Made by a program: the position numbers and the translations under genes. A DNA stretch of 41,882 bases from JBFXCK01 sp050182275 (GTDB taxonomy: Bacteria; Pseudomonadota; Alphaproteobacteria; SHNJ01), in the NCBI GenBank assembly GCA_050182275.1, contig JBFXCK010000016.1:1-41882 (forward strand), given 5' to 3'. How positions within the stretch are numbered: the first letter of the stretch is position 1; each line of letters starts with the position of its first letter. Shown here one piece after another: positions 1 through 7,133 of the stretch. Below the pieces are notes generated by a model that was not told the origin of the DNA, searched no databases, and saw nothing but the letters and a program-made list of their open reading frames with translations.

Positions 1-2
1 AA

Positions 3-1739
3 AAGAAATTCGAAGAATTGTTAAAAGACCCGCGCCTGCAGCAAATGATGGCGCTCTTGGAAGAAACTTTGGGCAGCCAGGCTTTGGTAGGGCTGGATGT
101 CAAAGATATTTTGGCATTGCTTGAACAGGCCGAACGCGAAGGCATTGCGCTTGATCAATTGCTTACGCGCGATATGGATACTTTCATTAACCGCCGCCCC
201 TATCAAGCGCAGCAAGCGGTGCGGGCGCTGGAATGGACGGCGTTTTTATATGTGATGATGCTCTCGCAGCAGCAAAATAACCAAATGAATATGATGCGCC
301 TGAATCAAATGGCTGAACGCTTGGCGCAAACTTTAGGCGTTGATGTCAAAAGCTTCCAAACCCAATTCCAAAAGAATTTGCCCGAGCTGCGCCGCACCCT
401 TGACACCAGCATGCGCGCTTTACGCACCGTTGACCGCCAGCAATTCAACCAGCAAGCCCGCCAAATGGCGCGCCTAATCCGCGCTAGACGCAGCCGCGCC
501 ATTCAATTGCAGCAGCAACGCAACGAAACCTTGCGCCTGCGCCGCGGGCGGCGTCCTGTTCAAGCGGTGCTGGAAAATGAGGTGGCCAGGCCTAAAACGG
601 CGGCGGAGTTGTTGCGGGTTGAGATGCAGCAGGATACAGTGCTGCAGGTGGTGAAGAAAAACAGCAATGAAAATCCTAAGGTTGAAACGCCGCGCCTAGA
701 TAACAGATTGACCGAGGCAGCTTTGAATCAACAGGCTTTCCGCATGGCTGGCCCTGAACGCACCGCCCGGATTGACGCCTTTGTGCCGTTAGAGCCGGTT
801 AATCAAAACAATAATAATTTTGTCCCACCGCCAGTGATGATGGATAATCGTGTTGAATCGGTTGCCTTTAATGTGGCGCGGCAAGTTACTGAACCCTTTA
901 TCGAAGCACCAAGACCATCAACACCAGTGAATGATTTCATTGCGCCTGAGCCTGTACGTCAAGTTTCCGAACCCGTGATTGATAGAACGCCAACACCAGA
1001 AGCACTGCGCGTGGAAGAACGCCTTGCTCCTCCGGTTGAAAATTACAACCCCCCTGTTGAACAAAGTCGGCCGCCTATTATTGAAACAGCACCATCTGAG
1101 CCGGTGCGTGATTTCAGACAGCCTGAGCCGATCTACACGCCCCCTTCCGAACCGGAAAGAAAACCGCCTATCGATGCTACTCCGCCTGCTGTTGATAGGC
1201 CTTTAGAAACTCCGCCTCCTCCAACTCCAGAACGCAGTAGAGAAGAACCTATTGATGCAAGGCCAACTGCGCAGCCACCGCGCGATGAGCCAGTGGCACA
1301 ACCCGAAGCCAAGAAACAAGAACAACCTGCCGAAAAACATGATCACGATCAACGACCGCCGGAATATATCGTCTCGCCCCGCGATGGCGCCTTGAAAGAT
1401 GATGCAGTTAAACAAGATGTAAATGTGCAAGTTGCGAAAAACGGCCATAAAGCTGGTTGTGGCGGCCATCCCTGCACTTGCGGCGAACATAACCGCATTG
1501 ATACGGAAGCCAAAGAATATTACACGGTGCCCACACCTACCCAAGAACAACCGCCTGTTCCAGTTCTTCCGCCTACCCCTTCGACTTGCAATGGTAGTTG
1601 CGGCGGATGCCCCAGCAAAGAATCTTGCCAAGGTAAACAATCAACCGTGGCAACCATTGAAGAACCGAGAGTTGACGCGGCCGAGGCGGCAAGAGCGCGT
1701 TTAGCAGAATTAAGACGGCAACAAGCCCAAAGTAATTAA
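3..1739 (+). CDS. Unrecognised Gln/Pro-rich protein with C-terminal Cys/His clusters (5' end outside window)
   Basis: I do not recognise this protein. The frame is open to the left edge and reads KKFEELLKDP before the first possible start, so the true start is probably upstream. About 190 N-terminal residues are predicted helical and rich in Gln, Met and Arg, ending in a strongly basic stretch (ARLIRARRSR). Residues about 270 to 470 are Pro/Glu-rich, with repeated EPV, PPV and PSEP words, and are probably disordered. The C-terminal part holds two Cys-rich patches, GCGGHPCTCGEH and CNGSCGGCPSKESC, preceded by KHDHDQ; these look like metal or Fe-S ligands. It is followed after 29 bases by another unrecognised gene with a good ribosome site, so the two may be co-transcribed. 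It could be a structural or scaffold protein. No function is assigned. Confidence 0.75.
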   Translation, partial: KKFEELLKDPRLQQMMALLEETLGSQALVGLDVKDILALLEQAEREGIALDQLLTRDMDTFINRRPYQAQQAVRALEWTAFLYVMMLSQQQNNQMNMMRLNQMAERLAQTLGVDVKSFQTQFQKNLPELRRTLDTSMRALRTVDRQQFNQQARQMARLIRARRSRAIQLQQQRNETLRLRRGRRPVQAVLENEVARPKTAAELLRVEMQQDTVLQVVKKNSNENPKVETPRLDNRLTEAALNQQAFRMAGPERTARIDAFVPLEPVNQNNNNFVPPPVMMDNRVESVAFNVARQVTEPFIEAPRPSTPVNDFIAPEPVRQVSEPVIDRTPTPEALRVEERLAPPVENYNPPVEQSRPPIIETAPSEPVRDFRQPEPIYTPPSEPERKPPIDATPPAVDRPLETPPPPTPERSREEPIDARPTAQPPRDEPVAQPEAKKQEQPAEKHDHDQRPPEYIVSPRDGALKDDAVKQDVNVQVAKNGHKAGCGGHPCTCGEHNRIDTEAKEYYTVPTPTQEQPPVPVLPPTPSTCNGSCGGCPSKESCQGKQSTVATIEEPRVDAAEAARARLAELRRQQAQSN

Positions 1740-1754
1740 GTAAAAAACTTTTTT

Positions 1755-1760
1755 AAGGAG
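1755..1760 (+). promoter_or_regulatory. Shine-Dalgarno site AAGGAG
   Basis: AAGGAG lies eight bases before the ATG at 1769 and supports that start for the second unrecognised gene. Confidence 0.7.
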
Positions 1761-1768
1761 AAGGTTAG

Positions 1769-2437
1769 ATGAGTAGTGCGATTCCAGCGTCAGCTATGGC
1801 TGCCCCTGCGGCCAATAAACCAGTATTGATCGGCCTAACATTGCGCAGATCAGATACAGCAAATGTCGCCCATCAAACAAACCAGTTTGCTCCCATTGCC
1901 GTAGGCACGGTGAATTTTGATGCCGCCGATTTAAACCGGCAACTGGCTGAAATAGGCGGGCTAGATGACGCGACCTGGGGAGCCTTTATTAAAGAAACCT
2001 CAGCATTAGTTTTCAAACCAGTCCTTGAAACTTTCAGGGACAAAGATACCCAGGGGCAAATAATTGAAATTTCCCTGTTCGAGCATCCAAATTTTCCCGA
2101 TGATGGGCGTTATATGGTGGCCTATATCTATATCCCCGGTCAAAAACGCGTGCTTGTATATAATGGTGCTGATGGATTTTTCGTTGCCCGCTTTAAATTG
2201 CCGGGCGATCAATCCCTTATTCCAAACTTGCAATTCATCTTCGGCAAACGAGGACTTGCCTATGGCGAATCCGCTCAAATCTTTCAATCAAATATAATTA
2301 TGACTGCCGCTGAAATGGCTCAACTAGCTGCTACTATTATTGAACGGGAAGATCATGCTCATAATCCCCAGCATCAATGTGGTGCAAAAAAGAAGGCGTT
2401 TTTAGCTAGACAGGCTGAATTGGCTAAAGGCCGCTAA
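1769..2437 (+). CDS. Unrecognised 222-aa protein
   Basis: I do not recognise this family. The start is supported by AAGGAG eight bases upstream. The protein has no signal peptide or membrane segment and looks like a soluble alpha/beta protein; its middle has several hydrophobic beta-like stretches (RYMVAYIYIP, KRVLVYNGADGFFVARF). The last 30 residues contain a His/Cys patch, HAHNPQHQC, followed by a basic helix. The neighbouring upstream protein also carries a Cys/His patch near its C-terminus, so the two may share a metal or a partner; this is inference. A diverged copy of the peroxiredoxin 3' end begins right at its stop codon. Confidence 0.75.
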   Translation: MSSAIPASAMAAPAANKPVLIGLTLRRSDTANVAHQTNQFAPIAVGTVNFDAADLNRQLAEIGGLDDATWGAFIKETSALVFKPVLETFRDKDTQGQIIEISLFEHPNFPDDGRYMVAYIYIPGQKRVLVYNGADGFFVARFKLPGDQSLIPNLQFIFGKRGLAYGESAQIFQSNIIMTAAEMAQLAATIIEREDHAHNPQHQCGAKKKAFLARQAELAKGR

Positions 2438-2465
2438 CCTATAAATTCCCCGCATTCTTCTTTAT
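2433..2465 (+). repeat. Direct repeat copy A: diverged duplicate of the peroxiredoxin 3' end
   Basis: This 33-base stretch matches 3198-3232 in the same orientation at 29 of 33 positions, with one two-base gap. It shares GCTAACC and TCCCCGCATTCTT exactly. On the minus strand it would read NIKKNAGNL followed by a stop, recalling the peroxiredoxin end MNKNAGSL. The two copies bracket the unrecognised gene at 2506-3192. Confidence 0.65.
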
Positions 2466-2505
2466 ATTGAGAAAGATGATAGTTTATTATGGATAAGGAC
2501 TTAGC

Positions 2506-3192
2506 ATGATCGATACTTTAGATGATTTTATGCTCTCTAAAGCGATACTGCAGAACCGGCAGTGGCCGCCTCTTGCACTAACAGCGCAGGTTCATGCGGC
2601 TATGGAAGAAGCTGTAAAAACCCTTTCTATTCGCACTCTTGCTGAAATATGGGATAATAATAAGACCGCGCAATATACTTTAGCTCGCCCACGTTTTAGC
2701 CACATTAATACTCCTATGTGTATGTCCGCCGTCGCCGAAATATGGGCGCATCCTATGTATCCACCAGTCAGCCGTCCGCTTAAAAAAGAAGAAGATATAG
2801 AAGAATGGAAGCACTATAGGGATTTCGTGCAGAATGCGCTTTTCATAAGCCGAATAAAGCCCGACCCTGATAATCTGGATACTAATCCGCCTTATGGCTT
2901 ATGCCATGTGCTTCATCCACTTAAGCAAATTCCGGTTTTTATAATGGCCGAAATATATGGAATAGAAAACACGCTGAAGCCTAAATTACTATTCATGAAT
3001 GCCGAGGGCCGGATTCCCTATGGAACAGGGTGGAAGCCCGTTATACCCCATGATAATGATCCAAAGAATATTATTGAAATACCAGGGGTCTTCATTCCCG
3101 ATGCTGGATTTGAGTATCTAGACAATTTTATTATGCAACTCTTCGTTCACGAGGAAGAGAATCTTGCAGATTCAAACGCCCTGCTTATTTAA
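2506..3192 (+). CDS. Unrecognised 228-aa protein, AT-rich, flanked by direct repeats
   Basis: I do not recognise this protein. It has no signal peptide, no membrane segment and no motif I can name. It begins MIDTLDDFMLSKAILQ, has a Pro/Lys/Glu-rich middle, and ends in an acidic tail (HEEENLADSN). Base composition is visibly more AT-rich than in the surrounding housekeeping genes, with many ATA and AAT codons. It sits between two imperfect direct repeats, one being the 3' end of the convergent peroxiredoxin gene, which suggests it arrived by insertion or unequal recombination. No strong ribosome site precedes the ATG; AAGGA lies about ten bases upstream. Confidence 0.7.
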   Translation: MIDTLDDFMLSKAILQNRQWPPLALTAQVHAAMEEAVKTLSIRTLAEIWDNNKTAQYTLARPRFSHINTPMCMSAVAEIWAHPMYPPVSRPLKKEEDIEEWKHYRDFVQNALFISRIKPDPDNLDTNPPYGLCHVLHPLKQIPVFIMAEIYGIENTLKPKLLFMNAEGRIPYGTGWKPVIPHDNDPKNIIEIPGVFIPDAGFEYLDNFIMQLFVHEEENLADSNALLI

Positions 3193-3197
3193 AATTC

Positions 3198-3232
3198 GCT
3201 AACCCTTACAAACTCCCCGCATTCTTATTCAT
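3198..3232 (+). repeat. Direct repeat copy B, overlapping the peroxiredoxin 3' end
   Basis: This is the intact partner of 2433-2465. It covers the last eight codons and the stop of the minus-strand peroxiredoxin gene plus eight bases downstream. Copy A lies on the far side of the gene at 2506-3192. Confidence 0.65.
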
Positions 3233-3808
3233 GAACTGCGCCAGCCCATCGACATCGGGTTTGACCGCTTCTTTGCCTTTGCTCCAATTGGCGGGGCAGA
3301 CATAGCCGGTTTGTTCATGATGCTGCAGGGCGTCGATGGTGCGCAAGATTTCATCGATGTTGCGGCCAATGGGGAGATCGTGAACGGCCTGATACCGCAC
3401 CACGCCGATTTTATCGATAATGAAAGTGGCGCGTAAGCACAAACTGTCATTCACCAGCACGTCATAGCCTTGCGCCACGCGGCGGGTGAGATCGGATACA
3501 AGCGGGAATTGGATTTGCCCAATGCCGCCGCGCGCCACGGGCAAGTTTTTCCACCAGATGTGCGAAAGATGCGAATCAACCGAAACGCCAACCACTTGCG
3601 CGCCGCGCGCCTGGAATTCGGCCATGCGGTTGTTCAGCGCGATGATTTCGGTCGGGCATACATAGGAAAAATTCAGCGCATAGAAAAAAACCACGCCGAC
3701 CTTGCCGGTGATATATTGATCGAGATTAAATTCGGTATTGACCGAATTATCCGGCATTAAGGCCAGCGCCGTGAAATTGGGCGCGGGTTTGCCAACGAGC
3801 AACGTCAT
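3206..3808 (-). CDS. Typical 2-Cys peroxiredoxin (AhpC/Prx1 type) with altered active-site motif
   Basis: This thiol peroxidase reduces hydrogen peroxide and organic hydroperoxides in the cytoplasm. At 200 aa it has normal length. The peroxidatic Cys51 lies in SYVCPTE and the resolving Cys171 in GYVCPANW, the typical Prx1 pair. The conserved Arg126 and a GGIG loop (residues 94-97) are present, while a C-terminal YF extension is absent. The family active site is PxxxT/SxxC; here it reads ALNFSYVC, so the near-universal Pro is Ala44 (codon GCG) and Thr is Ser48. Reduction by the thioredoxin encoded further along the window is plausible. The gene converges on the unrecognised gene ending at 3192, and its 3' end is duplicated at 2433-2465. 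Confidence 0.95.
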   Translation of the reverse strand: MTLLVGKPAPNFTALALMPDNSVNTEFNLDQYITGKVGVVFFYALNFSYVCPTEIIALNNRMAEFQARGAQVVGVSVDSHLSHIWWKNLPVARGGIGQIQFPLVSDLTRRVAQGYDVLVNDSLCLRATFIIDKIGVVRYQAVHDLPIGRNIDEILRTIDALQHHEQTGYVCPANWSKGKEAVKPDVDGLAQFMNKNAGSL

Positions 3809-3856
3809 GATTGAATCCCTTCCTCTATATTATTCCTTACGCCCCATCCCTATTTT

Positions 3857-3882
3857 GTCATCCCCGCTTTCGCGGGAATGAC
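3857..3882. repeat. Palindromic intergenic repeat (GTCAT...ATGAC)
   Basis: An imperfect palindrome with outer arms GTCAT and ATGAC and a CCCGC...GCGGG core occupies the gap between thpR and the peroxiredoxin start. Short palindromes of this form are common dispersed repeats in proteobacterial intergenic DNA. It may also act as a transcript-end hairpin for thpR. Confidence 0.6.
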
Positions 3883-3925
3883 GCATGAGTGCGGCGGTTA
3901 AACCATGATTGTTATAATATAACAG

Positions 3926-4468
3926 TTACGGCTTCTGCAAGGGATAAACGGCGAGTTGCTCGTAAGAAGCGCCCTTTGAACCCAGATGGCTGGAATAAAG
4001 CACGAAATCGTTAACGGAAACCGGCGGTGTTTTAAAGCCTTGATGATAGCTTAGATATTGCTCTAACCGGTCGGGCGGCGAATATTTTAATCTGCCCAAA
4101 GTCACGTGCGGGGTAAAACGGCGGTGATCGGGCTCGGCCCCGGCCCGCACCACGGCGGATTCCACCTTATCGCGTAAATGATATAAAGCGTCGCTGCGTT
4201 CAACGCTGGCCCAGACGCTGTGCGCCGATTCCAGCGGCCCGAATTGGGCGACCCCGCGTAAAATCAATTCAAAGGCCGGCGCCTGGATTTGCAGCAGCAT
4301 GGTGTCGATATCTTCGGCCTTGCCATTATCCACCTCGCCGATGAAGCGCAAGGTCAAATGATAATTTTCCGGCGGCAGCCAAGTGGCGCCGGGCAAACCA
4401 TTCGCAATGCTGTGTAATTGTTCTTGCACCAAAAACGGAAAGCGCAAGCCCACGAATAAACGCACCAT
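3926..4468 (-). CDS. thpR: RNA 2',3'-cyclic phosphodiesterase (LigT/ThpR)
   Basis: This is a member of the 2H phosphoesterase superfamily, which opens 2',3'-cyclic phosphates on RNA ends and can reversibly form 2'-5' linkages. Both catalytic HxTx motifs are present: HLTL starting at His37 and HVTL starting at His121, at the expected spacing. At 180 aa the length is normal. It lies 12 bases downstream of the XRE regulator gene and is probably transcribed with it. The physiological substrate in bacteria is not well established. Confidence 0.93.
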   Translation of the reverse strand: MVRLFVGLRFPFLVQEQLHSIANGLPGATWLPPENYHLTLRFIGEVDNGKAEDIDTMLLQIQAPAFELILRGVAQFGPLESAHSVWASVERSDALYHLRDKVESAVVRAGAEPDHRRFTPHVTLGRLKYSPPDRLEQYLSYHQGFKTPPVSVNDFVLYSSHLGSKGASYEQLAVYPLQKP

Positions 4469-4480
4469 CCAAAAGCCTTA

Positions 4481-4867
4481 CTATTTTTTGGTTCCTGGAG
4501 GCAATGGTTTCTTGATATGCGCCACCAAGGAATGCAGCAAACGCTGTATCATCCGCCGGTCCTTGTAATTCAATTTCCGCCAATCTTGCAGCAAATTGGC
4601 CTCGGCGCGGTTTTGCGGCAGCGTTACCACGGTGATCATTTCATGCTCGGGCGCCGGATTTTCAAACAGCGACACCGGATTGCACTGCAAGGCCTCGCAC
4701 AATTTTTCCAACGACGCGAATGAGGGTGTTGAGCGGCCATTTTCAATATTCGATATCGTCGCCACCGTTTTGCGCAAAGTTTTGGCGAGCGCCGCTTGAG
4801 TTAAGCCGCGCGCCAAACGCATTTTTTTGACATTAACGCCCAATAGCCGGGCTAAAGAAGAACTCAT
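4481..4867 (-). CDS. XRE-family helix-turn-helix regulator
   Basis: This 128-aa protein has a Cro/CI-type helix-turn-helix at residues about 12-68 (MRLARGLTQAALAKTL, then TISNIENGRSTPSFASLEKLCEAL). The C-terminal half is short and not recognised as a ligand domain. The gene is divergent from crcB and precedes thpR. Two inverted repeats lie in the 166-base divergent region, the nearer one 32 bases from this start codon, so autoregulation is likely. No Shine-Dalgarno sequence at normal spacing is evident. TATAGT lies six bases before the ATG, so leaderless expression is possible, but no matching -35 was found. Confidence 0.88.
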   Translation of the reverse strand: MSSSLARLLGVNVKKMRLARGLTQAALAKTLRKTVATISNIENGRSTPSFASLEKLCEALQCNPVSLFENPAPEHEMITVVTLPQNRAEANLLQDWRKLNYKDRRMIQRLLHSLVAHIKKPLPPGTKK

Positions 4868-4898
4868 TCCCGCACTATAGAATCAACTTCCCCCTCCG

Positions 4899-4922
4899 GT
4901 TTATAGTAATATTTCTATAAAC
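4899..4922. promoter_or_regulatory. Candidate operator: 8-bp inverted repeat
   Basis: Perfect arms GTTTATAG and CTATAAAC are separated by eight bases. The site lies in the AT-rich divergent region just upstream of the XRE regulator gene, so the regulator is the natural candidate to bind it. Confidence 0.5.
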
Positions 4923-4945
4923 ACTCATACAGATGTATAATTATT

Positions 4946-4957
4946 ATTTGTACAAAT
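4946..4957. promoter_or_regulatory. Candidate operator: 12-bp palindrome
   Basis: ATTTGTACAAAT is a perfect palindrome, with partial symmetry extending four bases further on each side. It lies between the XRE regulator gene and the crcB promoter. It differs in sequence from the 4899-4922 repeat, so the two may bind different proteins. Confidence 0.4.
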
Positions 4958-4998
4958 GTAATTTAGCGCCATTTTCAAAGCTCTGGCAAGCTTTTCAA

Positions 4999-5027
4999 TT
5001 TACACCCCTTCCAAGTAAGGCTATAGA
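4999..5027 (+). promoter_or_regulatory. Sigma70-type promoter of crcB, apparently leaderless
   Basis: TTTACA (4999-5004) and TATAGA (5022-5027) are spaced by 17 bases. The expected transcription start falls at about 5034, which is the A of the crcB ATG. No Shine-Dalgarno sequence precedes that ATG. Confidence 0.55.
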
Positions 5028-5033
5028 GCACCC

Positions 5034-5423
5034 ATGCCGATTTTTATCCCCTCGCATTTATTGGCGGTAGCCTTAGGCGGCGCGCTAGGCGCGGCTTTAC
5101 GGTTTTTAACCGGCGCAAGTTTTTTGCGGCTTTGGCCGCAAGCCCATTTTCCCTGGGCTACTTTAAGCGTGAATCTTTTGGGCGCTTTGATAATCGGCTA
5201 TTTAACCGCCTATCTTGGCGGGCGCGAAACTTCTGCGGATTGGGGGCGGTATTTTTTAATCACCGGCATTCTGGGCGGCTTTACCACCTTTTCGGCTTTT
5301 TCACTGGAAACCGCCACCATGCTCCAACGGGGGGAAATGCTGGCGGCCTTAAGCTATGCCGCCGCCTCGGTGATCGGCACTATTGCGTTGGTTTTCCTGG
5401 GTTTTTATTTGGGCAAAAGTTAA
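5034..5423 (+). CDS. crcB: Fluoride ion channel CrcB/Fluc
   Basis: This small inner-membrane protein exports fluoride as a dual-topology dimer. At 129 aa with four hydrophobic segments it matches the family. Visible motifs are GGALGAALRF near the N-terminus, the conserved Asn in SVNLLG (Asn47), and GGFTTFSAFS on the third segment, which carries the pore-lining Phe and the central Na+ site region. It stands alone on the + strand, divergent from the XRE regulator. I saw no fluoride riboswitch upstream, and the predicted transcript start at the ATG leaves no room for one. Confidence 0.95.
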   Translation: MPIFIPSHLLAVALGGALGAALRFLTGASFLRLWPQAHFPWATLSVNLLGALIIGYLTAYLGGRETSADWGRYFLITGILGGFTTFSAFSLETATMLQRGEMLAALSYAAASVIGTIALVFLGFYLGKS

Positions 5424-5444
5424 CGAAGCCGCCAAAACTAGCTT

Positions 5445-5473
5445 TTGAAACCGGCCCTCTTTCATGGTATAAG
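5445..5473 (+). promoter_or_regulatory. Sigma70-type promoter
   Basis: TTGAAA (5445-5450) and TATAAG (5468-5473) are separated by 17 bases, giving a start near 5480 and a leader of about 36 bases for the gene at 5516. Confidence 0.6.
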
Positions 5474-5515
5474 AAGCTTTCCGCGGCTGGAATATTTTCC
5501 CTCTAAAGATTGGGG

Positions 5516-6502
5516 ATGCAACAAAGAACAATGACTCGTGTAAGCCCTGTGCGGTCTAAACCCTCTTTTCCCACCTTTGCCCCCTTGGCCAAAGGCGGCG
5601 GCGCTTTTGTTAAAGCCTTATGGTCGGGGCGCACGCCGCGTTACCGTAAAACCGCCGCCGCAACCGGCGCAGCCGCCCTTAGCCTGGGAATTTTAGGCGG
5701 CGTCTTGCACCGTGAATTGGGAATTTTCAGCCGGCCGCTGGCGGCACTGGACAATGGCGCTGCCGGAATAAAACAAGGAATGAGCGAGCTTGCCAACCAA
5801 CCCCGTTTTTTCCGCGATACTTTTCCCGATGTTTTAATCGCCGCCGAGGCGACTTCCTCCTTTGAATGGCGCGGCCATACTTTTTTATCTTTGCGCCGCT
5901 TTAGCATTATCAATGGCCGCACCCCCGAACAGGCCGAGGCTGCTGCAGCGCCGGAATATGTCGATGTGCTGGTTGATAAAAATCTTTTAGAAAGCGATCC
6001 CGCCCGCCCTCATGTGCTGATTGCGCGCGATCCGAACGCGGTGAAATTTATTTATCCCAGCGATTTAGTGGCGGAAATGGCGGCCGCTACAAGGCTGGAT
6101 GAGGAGACATTGTACCGCGAACTGGACAAGCTGCATGCAAAGGCTTGGGGGTCCTATATCAAAGACCGCGATGCAAAAAAACTAAGCGGTAATTTCCAAA
6201 TTCTTGTTTTCAACCCCGGCATTTTTGAACCTGAAGGGGTTGCCGCCATTGATGAACAGGGCCGCCCTTGCGTTGATAACGGCCCCGATCCTGTTTTGGT
6301 CAATGACATGCTGCGCGGCAGCGGGCGCTTGGTGCGGCAATTCGGCTTGACCGATTTAGTTCCGAATGTGGCCGGCATTAAAGTGGAAATGCCAACCAAG
6401 AATATATTGCGCCCGGTCTGGCAAGGCAAAATTAGCCCTTGGGCGCATGACGCCGATGAGCAGATTACAGCCGCCAATCAAAAACAGCGCGGCGGCCAAT
6501 AA
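5516..6502 (+). CDS. Unrecognised protein with one N-terminal membrane segment
   Basis: I do not recognise this family. The protein has a basic N-terminal region, then a hydrophobic stretch at residues about 46-65 (AAATGAAALSLGILGGVL) that could anchor it with the rest outside the cytoplasm, followed by a roughly 260-residue soluble domain without a motif I can name. The start is uncertain: ATG 5516 has GGGG directly before it, ATG 5531 is also in frame, and an in-frame TTG lies at 5510. A good promoter precedes it and a bidirectional terminator follows its stop, so it is probably a single-gene transcript. Confidence 0.75.
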   Translation: MQQRTMTRVSPVRSKPSFPTFAPLAKGGGAFVKALWSGRTPRYRKTAAATGAAALSLGILGGVLHRELGIFSRPLAALDNGAAGIKQGMSELANQPRFFRDTFPDVLIAAEATSSFEWRGHTFLSLRRFSIINGRTPEQAEAAAAPEYVDVLVDKNLLESDPARPHVLIARDPNAVKFIYPSDLVAEMAAATRLDEETLYRELDKLHAKAWGSYIKDRDAKKLSGNFQILVFNPGIFEPEGVAAIDEQGRPCVDNGPDPVLVNDMLRGSGRLVRQFGLTDLVPNVAGIKVEMPTKNILRPVWQGKISPWAHDADEQITAANQKQRGGQ

Positions 6503-6530
6503 AAAACCCCGCTTGTTACAGCGGGGTTTT
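6503..6530. terminator. Bidirectional rho-independent terminator
   Basis: Arms AAAACCCCGCT and AGCGGGGTTTT enclose a six-base loop, with A and T runs on the two sides. It lies between two convergent genes (stops at 6502 and 6551) and can serve both. Confidence 0.85.
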
Positions 6531-6550
6531 CCTTGAATCAATGATTCAGC

Positions 6551-6892
6551 TTAGCTGCTATAGCACATCCAGCCATCGCCATCATGCTCGCGCCATAATT
6601 TGCGGCCATCGGGCGTGGTCATGATTTGACGGCAATAGCCGCGATCACTGCGCTGATAATCAATTCTTTGATTACCATTCGGCGTGGCCCAGGTGCGGCT
6701 GCGGGTGGTGGTCCAACCGCCGCCATTGCCTGGATTGTTGGTTGCTGGATCCGGCTTGCTTTGCGCGAAAGCGCAACGCCAATCATCGGGCGTTAATTCG
6801 CAATCGACGCCGCTGCCGCCAGCATAGGCCGGGGTGCTGTGCAGTAAAAAGACGCTCATTAGAAAAACGGGAAGAAGATATAAAAATCTCAT
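6551..6892 (-). CDS. Small secreted protein, unrecognised
   Basis: The chosen start gives 113 aa with a clear signal peptide (MRFLYLLPVFLMSVFLL, cleavage predicted after AYA at residue 24) and has GGGAG at normal spacing upstream. A longer reading from 7015 adds an improbable N-terminus. The mature protein is about 90 residues, Gly/Asn/Trp-rich in the middle (NNPGNGGGWTTTRSRTW), with four Cys that could pair outside the cytoplasm. The pattern of TW...NG, a Cys with a basic residue, and a PDG turn recalls C-terminal domains of small outer-membrane surface antigens, but I would not assign the family. It is monocistronic and ends at the shared terminator. Confidence 0.75.
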   Translation of the reverse strand: MRFLYLLPVFLMSVFLLHSTPAYAGGSGVDCELTPDDWRCAFAQSKPDPATNNPGNGGGWTTTRSRTWATPNGNQRIDYQRSDRGYCRQIMTTPDGRKLWREHDGDGWMCYSS

Positions 6893-7066
6893 CAGAAAAG
6901 CTCCCTTTTGGTTGAGTTGATAAGGGAACGCTATAGCATGGAAGAAGAAATGTAAATAATCAATTCTCTGCTTAAACACCGCTTTTTTGCTTTTTTTTAA
7001 TTCACAGCGTAACAAAATTACTTTATAAAAATTATGCGGAATTCATTGTTTTAGAACCGGTTTAGC

Positions 7067-7096
7067 TTGCAGCCGGGTAAAAAAACGCCATATTAA
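7067..7096 (+). promoter_or_regulatory. Candidate promoter of the Bax inhibitor-1 family gene
   Basis: TTGCAG (7067-7072) and TATTAA (7091-7096) are spaced by 18 bases. The rest of the 241-base divergent gap 6893-7133 is AT-rich and shows nothing else I can name. Confidence 0.4.
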
Positions 7097-7133
7097 GGAA
7101 ATCGAGGAAGAGTTTTAACACAAGGAGTATCTA

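Noticed and set aside
1203..1640. A minus-strand open frame of 145 codons with hydrophobic stretches.
   Set aside because: It is the mirror of the Pro/Glu-rich region of the first gene; hydrophobic runs arise from reverse reading of those codons.
4928..5033. A fluoride riboswitch before crcB.
   Set aside because: No matching conserved core was seen, and the predicted transcript starts at the crcB ATG.
6893..7015. A longer N-terminus for the small secreted protein.
   Set aside because: The signal peptide and ribosome site fit the ATG at 6892; the extension is Lys/Phe-rich and would bury the signal peptide.
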